A stretch of DNA of 6,622 nucleotides from Moraxellaceae bacterium (GTDB lineage: Bacteria; Pseudomonadota; Gammaproteobacteria; Pseudomonadales; Moraxellaceae), in NCBI GenBank assembly GCA_030684415.1, contig JAUXNL010000259.1, positions 1 to 6,622 on the forward strand. Reading direction: 5' to 3'. A program made the translations under genes and the position numbers. The notes under the pieces were generated by a model, which made no database searches, was not told where the DNA came from, and was given only the letters and a program-made list of their open reading frames with translations. Of the stretch, positions 1 through 5,615 are shown in pieces. Every line of letters starts with the position of its first letter. Position 1 is the first letter of the stretch.

Positions 1-644
1 GAATACTCCAGCATGAAGCCGATGACGGTGCATATCAGTAATGGCACCACAAAATACAAGAGCATGTTCAGCCATAGCGGCGGAATACCCTGCACGGCCG
101 CCACCAGAAATGCCTGAGCAAACGCCGCCAACGACCAGCGCAGTGTCAGTCGTGTCGGGAGACGCAACACGGAGAACACCACAATCAGGATATAAATGGT
201 CTCGTACGAAGCCATCTGCCCGTAATAGTGGTCACCCAGCAGCATGGCGCAATAAATGGTGCCGCACAGGCAGAGAAAGAGCGAAATGCACAGCGTGGTT
301 TCAACGTGACGATCCATCTGCGGCAACCGGGTCGTCACCCAGATACCGGCGAGCACCACACCAATCGGGAGCATGGCATATAGCTGCCAGGTCGCGAGCC
401 GGTCGTCTGCGCTGAACAGCGATATCGGCACGACCACCAGCAGGTAGAGCGCAATCAGTCCGTAAATCGAAAGATGCAAGAGTGCGGCAGCATGCTCGCG
501 GGCATGTTGACGAAAGGCCGTCTCGATGTCGGGCGGCAGGCGGTGCAGTGCAATAAAGCCCTGATCGAGCAACCGCCGCAAGGTCGATTCGCTGGCAAGC
601 TGGCGCTCAGGCTCGCCGGGTGGCGGTAGTAATGCCCTGATCAT
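1..644 (-). CDS. Six-helix membrane protein, N-terminal part (probable GGDEF-type signalling protein)
   Basis: The reading frame opens with ATG at 644 (MIRALLPPPGEPER) and stays open to the left edge, giving 215 residues without a stop, so the C-terminal part lies outside the window. After a soluble, charged segment (about 1-54, including LPPDIETAFRQHAREHAA) there are six hydrophobic segments at about 55-77, 87-103, 116-136, 146-161, 170-186 and 190-210. The sequence ends in GFMLEYS, just where a cytoplasmic domain would begin. A short 'LPP-ETAF' N-terminus followed by six helices is a layout I recall from membrane-bound diguanylate cyclases, in which a GGDEF domain follows the last helix. 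No GGDEF residue is visible here, so that identity is inference; another sensor enzyme or a plain membrane protein is possible. The Shine-Dalgarno is weak (GGGA, 8 bases before ATG). The gene follows the GST_N gene on the same strand after 271 bp and is probably transcribed separately. Confidence 0.7.
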   Translation of the reverse strand, partial: MIRALLPPPGEPERQLASESTLRRLLDQGFIALHRLPPDIETAFRQHAREHAAALLHLSIYGLIALYLLVVVPISLFSADDRLATWQLYAMLPIGVVLAGIWVTTRLPQMDRHVETTLCISLFLCLCGTIYCAMLLGDHYYGQMASYETIYILIVVFSVLRLPTRLTLRWSLAAFAQAFLVAAVQGIPPLWLNMLLYFVVPLLICTVIGFMLEY

Positions 645-915
645 GACGACATCCCGTGTCCGCCTGCACGTCCGGTCGTGCAAGCCTCGCAAATGTCAGT
701 CTAGTGAGGCCGCTGCGGAGCGATGGCGCGCACGCTGCAAATCCGATGGCCTGCCATGAACACGGGATGAGCGCACATCCGTTCTGTAAAACCAGGCCTG
801 CCTCCTGCCGAAATGCCCGAGTGAGATGCCCTTGCGAAATGCTTCCCAGCCCACCAGCGCGCCACCTGCGATGGGCAAAGGGTGAGGGGCTTACCGTGGT
901 AGCGAATCCGTTCGG
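645..915. other. Intergenic region between two minus-strand genes
   Basis: This 271-bp gap should hold the promoter of the membrane-protein gene and the 3' end of the GST_N transcript. No convincing -35/-10 pair is seen, and no hairpin followed by a T tract. The one clear structure is a perfect 10-bp inverted repeat, CATCCCGTGT at 650-659 and ACACGGGATG at 760-769, about 100 bp apart. The left arm ends six bases upstream of the ATG at 644 and covers its weak ribosome binding site. Short open frames here have protein-like length only by chance and lack ribosome binding sites. Confidence 0.4.
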
Positions 916-1695
916 CTACTGAGCGTAAATGCGCTCCAGGTAGTCAATGATGTCGGCCGACTCCAGCAACTGCACGCCGGTGTTGGGGTCTTCCAGATAG
1001 GGCACCTGCATATGCCCGGTGCGCGTGTAGTGCGCCTCGCGCTTGCTGCCGGGAATGGGATCGAAGGCACCGGGCTGGAGTCGCATGACTGCTGGGCCGA
1101 TGTCCTGCCAGCGTTCCTTGCCGATGTTGTGCAGCACATAGGGGATTTCCAGCTCGCACAAACGCTCGCGCACCAATCTCGAATACGGGCTGGACTCAAA
1201 GCTCCACAAGGCCAGCGGCTGTGCCGGCACTCTGGCCGGCCGGGCACGCAAGCCGCGCAGGCCACGCACGGCGGCCGCCGCCGATGCCAGCAACGGCTGC
1301 AGCGGCGTAGTGCGGTAATAGGCGGGCACCTCGCGGCCACCATACGTGCGGAAGAGGTAGGCCACGATGTCCGCCGACTCCAGCATCACCGTATTCGTGT
1401 TCATGTCGACCAGCAGTGGAAACTGTGCCTTGCCGGCCAGGCGCAGGGCTTCCGGCCGGAAGCGCGTGCCGCCTCGCGGGCAGGGGTAGATCTCGGCATC
1501 CAGATGCAGCGCTGTCAGCGCCTCACGTACGCGGCGGCAGTACGGGCAGGCCTCGATGTCATAGAGCCGCAGCGGCAGTGCGGGCTGACGGCCGGGCACC
1601 TGGCGCGGCAACACCTGCGCGCCCCGCCAAAGGCCGAGCGTGGAACTGACAACAGAGCCGAGAACATTGAGCTGATGCAGGACAGGATTGGGCAT
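916..1695 (-). CDS. Tandem GST N-terminal (thioredoxin-fold) domain protein
   Basis: This 259-residue protein has two glutathione S-transferase N-terminal (glutaredoxin-like) domains and no GST C-terminal helical domain. Domain 1 (about 41-118) has the LRLYDIEACPYCRRVREAL start with CPYC at 50-53, the cis-proline region QFPLL (Pro93) and the glutathione-contacting ESAD at 106-109. Domain 2 (about 160-257) repeats the plan with SPYSR at 169-173, QVPYL (Pro232) and ESAD at 245-248, but both active-site cysteines are serine. The basic Ala/Arg-rich linker at about 138-158 joins them. The family is known from proteobacteria, cyanobacteria and plants; a redox or glutathione-dependent role is likely but no substrate is established here. 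The start is firm: an in-frame TGA lies five codons before the ATG at 1695. The ribosome binding site is weak. The frame ends with TAG at 916-918, and no terminator is evident. The N-terminal 40 residues look like neither a clear signal peptide nor part of the fold. Confidence 0.88.
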   Translation of the reverse strand: MPNPVLHQLNVLGSVVSSTLGLWRGAQVLPRQVPGRQPALPLRLYDIEACPYCRRVREALTALHLDAEIYPCPRGGTRFRPEALRLAGKAQFPLLVDMNTNTVMLESADIVAYLFRTYGGREVPAYYRTTPLQPLLASAAAAVRGLRGLRARPARVPAQPLALWSFESSPYSRLVRERLCELEIPYVLHNIGKERWQDIGPAVMRLQPGAFDPIPGSKREAHYTRTGHMQVPYLEDPNTGVQLLESADIIDYLERIYAQ

Positions 1696-2037
1696 GGCAA
1701 TAGAGCTTCAGAATGGGCGAAGGCGCCTAGCTAACCTGCTGCGCCCGCCATGAGCAAGAGGCAGACAGGCCAAGCCGTGGGGTGCGCCCCACCCCAACAG
1801 CACAAAACAATGACCCGGCGGTCGGATGAGTCTGAAAAGTGTGCTTCGCGCGCCGCCTTGCATCAGGGATAATCGCCGAGCTTTTTTTGGCCCGGGTTGC
1901 CGCTGTTGCGCATCTCTTCCGGGCCTTACCCCCCGCCGCCCACCAGGACGAAACGGGATTCGCGGATACCGCGCCACCGATTGCGCGGATACCGGCCACA
2001 AGCCATGGCCCTACGGCCCACAGGTAAACGGATCATC
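1696..2037. other. Intergenic leader between divergent GST_N and pckA genes
   Basis: This 342-bp stretch separates divergent genes and should carry both promoters. Visible elements are a GTGGGG-TGCG-CCCCAC hairpin at 1777-1792, a -10-like GATAAT at 1868-1873 on the plus strand with no good -35 partner, a run of seven T at 1882-1888, a GGCCCGG/CCGGGCC inverted repeat at 1889-1895 and 1919-1925, and two CGCGGATACCG copies at 1961-1971 and 1984-1994. If the GATAAT is real, pckA mRNA would carry a leader of about 155 nt. The pckA frame is open upstream as far as 1897, but that part is poor in family-like residues, so I treat it as untranslated. No small gene with a ribosome binding site is seen on either strand. 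Confidence 0.5.
1961..1994. promoter_or_regulatory. Tandem CGCGGATACCG palindromes upstream of pckA (putative operator)
   Basis: The 11-base word CGCGGATACCG occurs at 1961-1971 and again at 1984-1994, a 23-bp period close to two helical turns, so both copies face the same side of the DNA. The first copy lies within a perfect inverted repeat CGCGG-ATA-CCGCG (1961-1973); the second keeps the inner CGG-ATA-CCG. They end 43 bp before the pckA start codon. This resembles a tandem binding site for a dimeric regulator, but no regulator is identified and an RNA-level role is also possible. Confidence 0.3.
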
Positions 2038-3582
2038 ATGACAACACTGAAGGTCTATCAGGATCTCACCCGCCCACAGCTCGTCGAACTCGCCATCCAG
2101 CGCAACGAAGGCACGCTCGCCGATACGGGCGCACTTACCGTCAACACCGGTCACCGCACCGGCCGCTCGCCGGCTGACCGTTTCATTGTTGACGAGCCCA
2201 GCACCAGCGGCAGCATTCACTGGGGCCCGGTGAACAAGGCCTTCCCCGCCGACAAGTTCAATGCGCTGTGGGATCGCGTGCAGTCGTACATCAGCGAGCG
2301 CGACCAGTTCGTGCAGCACCTGCATGTTGGCTCCGATCCGCAGCATTACCTGCCGGTGAAAGTCACCACCGAAACCGCCTGGCACTGCCTGTTCGGCAAA
2401 AATCTTTTCATCACCCCCGACACTTACAACGCTGGCAAAAAAGAAGAGTGGCAGGTGATCAATGCCCCCGGCTTCGAATGTGTGCCTGAGCGTGACGGCA
2501 CCAACTCCGACGGCTGCGTGATTCTCAATTTTGGCGCCCGCAAGGTGCTCATTGCTGGCATGAATTACGCCGGTGAAATGAAAAAAGCGATGTTCTCCGT
2601 GCAGAACTTCCTGCTGCCGGGCAACGACGTGCTGTCCATGCACTGCTCCGCGAATGTGGGTGACGATGGTGGTGTTGCGCTGTTCTTCGGCCTCTCCGGC
2701 ACCGGCAAGACCACCCTCTCCGCCGACCCTGAGCGCTCACTGATCGGTGATGACGAGCACGGCTGGGCCAAGGGCTCCGTGTTCAATATCGAAGGTGGCT
2801 GCTACGCCAAGTGCATCGACCTCTCGAAAGAAAACGAACCCGTCATCTGGGATGCCATCAAGTTTGGTGCCGTGCTCGAAAACGTCGTGCTCGACGACAA
2901 CACCCGCAAGCCGAACTTCAACGACACCAGCCTGACGCAGAACACGCGTGCCGCTTACCCGCTGGAGCACATCGCCAAGCGCGTGGAAATCAATCGTGCG
3001 GGCGAGCCCAAGCACGTGATCTTCCTCACCTGCGATCTGTACGGTGTGATGCCGCCAGTAGCCGTGCTCAGCAAGCAGCAGGCCGCTTTCCACTTCCTGT
3101 CCGGCTACACCGCGCTGGTGGGCTCGACGGAAATGGGGGCTGGCCCCGGCATCAAGACCACGTTCTCCACTTGCTTCGGCGCGCCATTTTTCCCGCGCCA
3201 TGCACGTGAATATGCCGACCTGCTGATCAAGCGCATCGAAGAGTTCGATTCGAAAGTGTTCATCGTGTCCACCGGCTGGACCGGCGGCCCGCACGGCACC
3301 GGCAAGCGTTTCAGCATCCCGACCACGCGCGCCGTGATTCGCGCCATCCTCACCGGCAAGCTCGATAACGTCGAAACCCAGCACCTCGACATCATGAATC
3401 TGGATGTCCCGGTCGCCATCGACGGCGTCGACAGCAAGCTGCTGGTGCCGCGCAACACTTGGGCCGACCCTGAGTTGCACGATACGCGCGCGAAGGAACT
3501 GGCCGGCCTGTTCCTGAAAAACTTCGACGAGAAATACGCGGGCGTCGATGCTGCCATCCGTGCAGCCGGCCCCAAAGCCTGA
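2038..3582 (+). CDS. pckA: Phosphoenolpyruvate carboxykinase (ATP)
   Basis: PckA is the cytosolic enzyme that converts oxaloacetate and ATP to phosphoenolpyruvate, ADP and CO2, the first committed step of gluconeogenesis from TCA-cycle intermediates. The 514-residue product has every hallmark: the substrate-binding TGRSP (41-45), the metal ligands Lys183 (in EMKKAMF), His202 (in SMHCSAN) and Asp239, the P-loop GLSGTGKTT at 218-226 with Lys224, the kinase-2 motif LIGDDEHGW at 235-243, and an Arg in TRAAYPLEH (Arg304). The C-terminal adenine-binding region contains GTGKRFSIPTTR (420-431). Metal ligands were assigned from E. coli Lys213, His232 and Asp269, which keep a constant offset of 30. Length and sequence match Pseudomonas-type ATP enzymes, not the GTP-dependent family. 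The start at 2038 (MTTLKVYQDL) fits the family N-terminus and has GGA five bases upstream; the in-frame ATG at 2005 would add 11 residues and is less likely. A strong terminator begins 10 bp after TGA. Nothing appears damaged. Confidence 0.98.
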   Translation: MTTLKVYQDLTRPQLVELAIQRNEGTLADTGALTVNTGHRTGRSPADRFIVDEPSTSGSIHWGPVNKAFPADKFNALWDRVQSYISERDQFVQHLHVGSDPQHYLPVKVTTETAWHCLFGKNLFITPDTYNAGKKEEWQVINAPGFECVPERDGTNSDGCVILNFGARKVLIAGMNYAGEMKKAMFSVQNFLLPGNDVLSMHCSANVGDDGGVALFFGLSGTGKTTLSADPERSLIGDDEHGWAKGSVFNIEGGCYAKCIDLSKENEPVIWDAIKFGAVLENVVLDDNTRKPNFNDTSLTQNTRAAYPLEHIAKRVEINRAGEPKHVIFLTCDLYGVMPPVAVLSKQQAAFHFLSGYTALVGSTEMGAGPGIKTTFSTCFGAPFFPRHAREYADLLIKRIEEFDSKVFIVSTGWTGGPHGTGKRFSIPTTRAVIRAILTGKLDNVETQHLDIMNLDVPVAIDGVDSKLLVPRNTWADPELHDTRAKELAGLFLKNFDEKYAGVDAAIRAAGPKA

Positions 3583-3592
3583 TCGTCACGCG

Positions 3593-3630
3593 GCAAAAGA
3601 AAAGGGCGCTTCGGCGCCCTTTTCTTTTGC
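3593..3630. terminator. Bidirectional intrinsic terminator between convergent genes
   Basis: A perfect 17-bp stem (GCAAAAGAAAAGGGCGC at 3593-3609, its complement at 3614-3630) closes on a TTCG loop at 3610-3613. The GC-rich top followed by TTTTCTTTT gives a U-rich tail in RNA read in either direction, because the A-rich arm becomes the U tract on the other strand. It sits 10 bp after the pckA stop and 50 bp after the end of the DCC-family gene on the opposite strand, so it can serve both. Confidence 0.93.
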
Positions 3631-3680
3631 GATGCAGTGCCTCGATGTCGCGGCTTTTCACTCTTGGCTGGCCGCCAGCA

Positions 3681-4085
3681 TTACTCGATGAAGCGGCTAC
3701 GCAGGCTTGCACTCGGCAGCATGCAAGTTTCTTTTTCACCAAACCATTTGTAGCGGTTGCGGGCGACATAGCCGTAAAGCGCATCGCGCACTGGCAAAGG
3801 CAGGAAGCGCAGCACATAGAACAGCTTCCAGGCGCCATCCAGATGACGCGCGATCTCAAGCGCAGCACGGCTTTTGACATAGGCACGATTGCCCTTCACC
3901 AGAATGACCGTGCCCTCCTCGATGGCATGAATACCGACACGGCGCTGGATGGCCTCGCCGGCAGCCGACTGCGCAGCCACAAAGCGGAATTTCCCTGCCC
4001 GATCATGCGCATAGATGAAGCGCACGGACGTGGCACACAAATTACAAACCCCATCAAACACGACAATCATCGTCTCGCTGCTCAT
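3681..4085 (-). CDS. DCC-family (DUF393) thiol-disulfide oxidoreductase-like protein
   Basis: This 134-residue protein belongs to the DUF393/YuxK family, named for the conserved Asp-Cys-Cys pattern. The N-terminal strand and loop IVVFDGVCNLCATSV place Asp11, Cys14 and Cys17 in the DGxCxLC motif, a CxxC arrangement on a thioredoxin-like fold. The family's other landmark, the ARNRYKWFG stretch near the C-terminus, is present at about 106-114 and is followed by Cys121. The length is typical. Family members are annotated as thiol-disulfide oxidoreductases, but substrates are mostly unknown, so the enzymatic role is inferred. There is no signal peptide, so it should act in the cytoplasm. The start at 4085 is chosen because an AAGGAG lies seven bases upstream and the motif then falls at the usual distance; the in-frame ATG at 4118 would add 11 residues with no ribosome binding site. 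The gene is convergent with pckA and divergent from the CxxCH protein gene. Confidence 0.92.
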   Translation of the reverse strand: MSSETMIVVFDGVCNLCATSVRFIYAHDRAGKFRFVAAQSAAGEAIQRRVGIHAIEEGTVILVKGNRAYVKSRAALEIARHLDGAWKLFYVLRFLPLPVRDALYGYVARNRYKWFGEKETCMLPSASLRSRFIE

Positions 4086-4184
4086 CCGATTTCTCCTTCC
4101 GCTGCTGAAAATGACCACCCCGGCATACCCAGCACCCGGTCACGGCGCCTGCCGGTCGCCGTGAATCCTGCCACAACAAGTCGA

Positions 4185-4260
4185 TTTTACATACAAAATA
4201 ATCGTTAAATGCGGCTTATTCCAATTTATTCTAATTTAAATACCTATTTTGTATGCAAAA
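4185..4260. promoter_or_regulatory. Divergent promoter region bounded by a 16-bp inverted repeat
   Basis: The plus strand reads TTTTACATACAAAATA at 4185-4200, and the complement of 4245-4260 reads TTTTGCATACAAAATA. This is an inverted repeat matching at 15 of 16 positions, with 44 bp between the arms. Each arm is also a rough palindrome: the right one is TTTTG-TATG-CAAAA (4247-4260). Each arm holds TATTTT pointing outward, usable as a -10 element for the gene on that side. For the DCC-family gene, TTGGAA (minus strand, 4219-4224) lies 18 bp from it. The stretch is strikingly AT-rich for this window. TTGTATGCAA resembles palindromes bound by GntR-type regulators, but that is only a resemblance. 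Likely meaning: the same protein binds both ends and controls both genes. Confidence 0.45.
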
Positions 4261-4328
4261 TGGCGCGGCCTGTGACTGGCCAACCGGGGTACCAACCCCC
4301 TCCCATCGCATATCGGAGACGGATGCTC

Positions 4329-5273
4329 ATGAAAACCACAAGAACCGTACTAATCCTGCTGTCACTACTGGCAGGGCAAGGCTTGGCGCACGCCGCCACC
4401 GCCTATGAAACCAAGCTCAGCCAAGAGTTCTGGTACAACCTGCGCAACGACAAAGTCGATGACATGCGCAAATGGACGAGCAAGACCAAAGGTTACCTGC
4501 TACTCGGTGGAGCCTTTTCCCCCAACCGGAACCATTTCTACAAAAAGCTGGGCATGGCCGGCATCATGTTTTCGTCCATCAATGGCGGCTCGAACGATTT
4601 CCGGCTGAGCACCGCCCCCTACATCGCCGACACACTGACATTCGCAACGCTGGCGCACAAAACGGCGGCTCCCGGCGACGGCTTTTCACAGCGCATGTAC
4701 CTCACCTACAACTTTCTGGTGATGTCCGTACTCTTCAATGACAAGGCGGGCGTCATGAAGGCCATCGACGATATCGTGGCTGAAGCCAATAAACCGCAAT
4801 ATTCACCCGTGCAAAAGCCGGTTTTTTATGAAGTCCTCGCGACACTGCTGCTAACGGCAAAAGATCCGGCACTCGTGCAGATTGGTGTTGATTATTTCGA
4901 GCAGTCGCTAGCCCTGATCCGCAACTGCACGTCGCAAGACTGCGTCGATGCAGCGACACTCGCGCCCTTCTATGAGGTGGTGAACCTGATCTCGATTGGT
5001 GAAGGCTACGCCATGCTGAACCTGCCGATGCAAAGCACGGCCTATCTCAACGAGGCGGTTGCGCTCGCCACCGAGAAGAACTGGCCGTACCTGAACCAGT
5101 TTCTGGCCTACCGGCAAGGTATTACGGCCAAGTTCAGCACGGCCACACAGGTCACCAATCCTTGGCCAACCGGCTTCAAGAACGAACAACCGTTCCTGTT
5201 CAATCATGAAAACGGCTGCCGCTACTGCCATGTCACGCAAACGGTGATTCCGACCCGCTATATGCCCAAGTAA
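4329..5273 (+). CDS. Exported helical protein with C-terminal CxxCH haem motif, family unknown
   Basis: I do not recognise this 314-residue protein. It begins with a classic signal peptide (MKTTRTVLILLSLLAGQGLAHA, probable cleavage after AHA at 20-22), so the mature protein is periplasmic or outer-surface. Most of the body is rich in predicted helices with TPR-like features (for example DYFEQSLALI and TAYLNEAVALATEKNW), but I cannot assign repeats firmly. Two cysteines, 200 and 205 (CTSQDC), could form a disulfide. The only other cysteines form CRYCH at 297-301, the c-type haem attachment motif, just 13 residues before the end. Met312 or an upstream His could be the second axial ligand. A normal cytochrome c domain is absent, because too little sequence follows the motif. 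ATG 4329 gives the usual signal-peptide shape; ATG 4323 (MLMKTT) shares the GGAG at 4315-4318 and is almost equally possible. The frame is open back to 4209, but that segment is promoter-like. It is divergent from the DCC-family gene. Confidence 0.85.
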   Translation: MKTTRTVLILLSLLAGQGLAHAATAYETKLSQEFWYNLRNDKVDDMRKWTSKTKGYLLLGGAFSPNRNHFYKKLGMAGIMFSSINGGSNDFRLSTAPYIADTLTFATLAHKTAAPGDGFSQRMYLTYNFLVMSVLFNDKAGVMKAIDDIVAEANKPQYSPVQKPVFYEVLATLLLTAKDPALVQIGVDYFEQSLALIRNCTSQDCVDAATLAPFYEVVNLISIGEGYAMLNLPMQSTAYLNEAVALATEKNWPYLNQFLAYRQGITAKFSTATQVTNPWPTGFKNEQPFLFNHENGCRYCHVTQTVIPTRYMPK

Positions 5274-5445
5274 TCCTGCCTGAAGCCGAGGAGAGTCTGA
5301 GTCGCTCCGCCCGATCGGAAGACGAAGGGCCAGCGCACCAAAATCACGAACATCGATAAGGCTTTCCTGAGCATGACGAAGGGCCAGGCCCGAACGGTCT
5401 GGGCGGCTAATACCTGGCGAGCACAGTGACTTCCGGCAGGCTGCA
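5274..5445 (+). other. Long 3' untranslated region with 13-bp direct repeat (REP-like)
   Basis: The transcript of the CxxCH protein must run about 170 nt past its stop codon before reaching a terminator. This stretch has no supported gene. The word GACGAAGGGCCAG occurs at 5321-5333 and 5375-5387, a 54-bp period. Around the second copy the sequence CCTGAGCATGACGAAGGG is close to a REP-like word I recall from many proteobacterial intergenic regions (CCTGAGCTTGTCGAAGGG). It may therefore be a decayed repeat element, or the body of a 3'-derived small RNA ending at the terminator. Neither reading is proven. Confidence 0.35.
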
Positions 5446-5475
5446 CGGGGCGCATAAAGCGCCCCGTTTCTTTTT
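5445..5475 (+). terminator. Intrinsic terminator after the CxxCH protein gene
   Basis: A 9-bp stem (ACGGGGCGC at 5445-5453 with GCGCCCCGT at 5459-5467) closes on an ATAAA loop and runs straight into TTTCTTTTT (5467-5475). This is a strong plus-strand intrinsic terminator. It ends transcription from the CxxCH gene and isolates the PhaC-like gene downstream, so the two are unlikely to be one operon. Confidence 0.9.
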
Positions 5476-5615
5476 GACAGGCCGCCGTAGAAACATGGCC
5501 CGGAGCTGCCCGTCCCCTCATTGTCCGAAATGTCAGGCGCTTTGTTGCTTTCGGTCAGTGACCCGGACAGATGGCGCCGTATAGTCCGCGGAACTACCTC
5601 CCGGAGGCTTGCCTC
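5476..5615 (+). promoter_or_regulatory. Leader and probable promoter region of the PhaC-like gene
   Basis: Because a terminator lies just upstream, the PhaC-like gene should have its own promoter here. A good -10-like TATAGT is at 5580-5585, but no matching -35 is found at the usual spacing, so an activator-dependent or alternative-sigma promoter is possible. A strong Shine-Dalgarno GGAGG (5603-5607) sits eight bases before the ATG at 5616 and fixes that start. Confidence 0.4.

Noticed and set aside
656..922. Short frames in the gap between the membrane protein and GST_N genes (656-922 plus, 696-878 minus)
   Set aside because: Neither has a ribosome binding site or recognisable protein features, and the composition is unremarkable.
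1012..1734. 240-codon open frame on the plus strand opposite the GST_N gene
   Set aside because: It is antisense to a gene with clear domain motifs. Its product is an Ala/Arg/Gln-rich low-information sequence with no family features.
1777..1792. GTGGGG-TGCG-CCCCAC hairpin as a terminator
   Set aside because: It has a good stem but no T tract on either strand, and it lies between divergent genes where no terminator is expected.
1897..2037. N-terminal extension of pckA to the first in-frame ATG at 1897
   Set aside because: The added 47 residues (rich in Pro and Arg) have no counterpart in the enzyme family and overlap the operator-like repeats. The start at 2038 gives the usual 514-residue length.
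2737..3480. 247-codon open frame on the minus strand inside pckA (also 2011-2643 minus)
   Set aside because: These are His/Val/Gly-rich shadows of the certain pckA frame, caused by GC-rich codon use, with no independent ribosome binding site or motif.
3667..3679. GCTGG-CCG-CCAGC hairpin right after the DCC-family stop codon
   Set aside because: The 5-bp stem has no U tract after it, and the strong shared terminator at 3593-3630 already explains the end of the transcript.
4209..4328. Upstream extension of the CxxCH protein to ATG 4209
   Set aside because: It would bury a clear signal peptide 40 residues inside the protein and translate through the AT-rich promoter-like inverted repeat.
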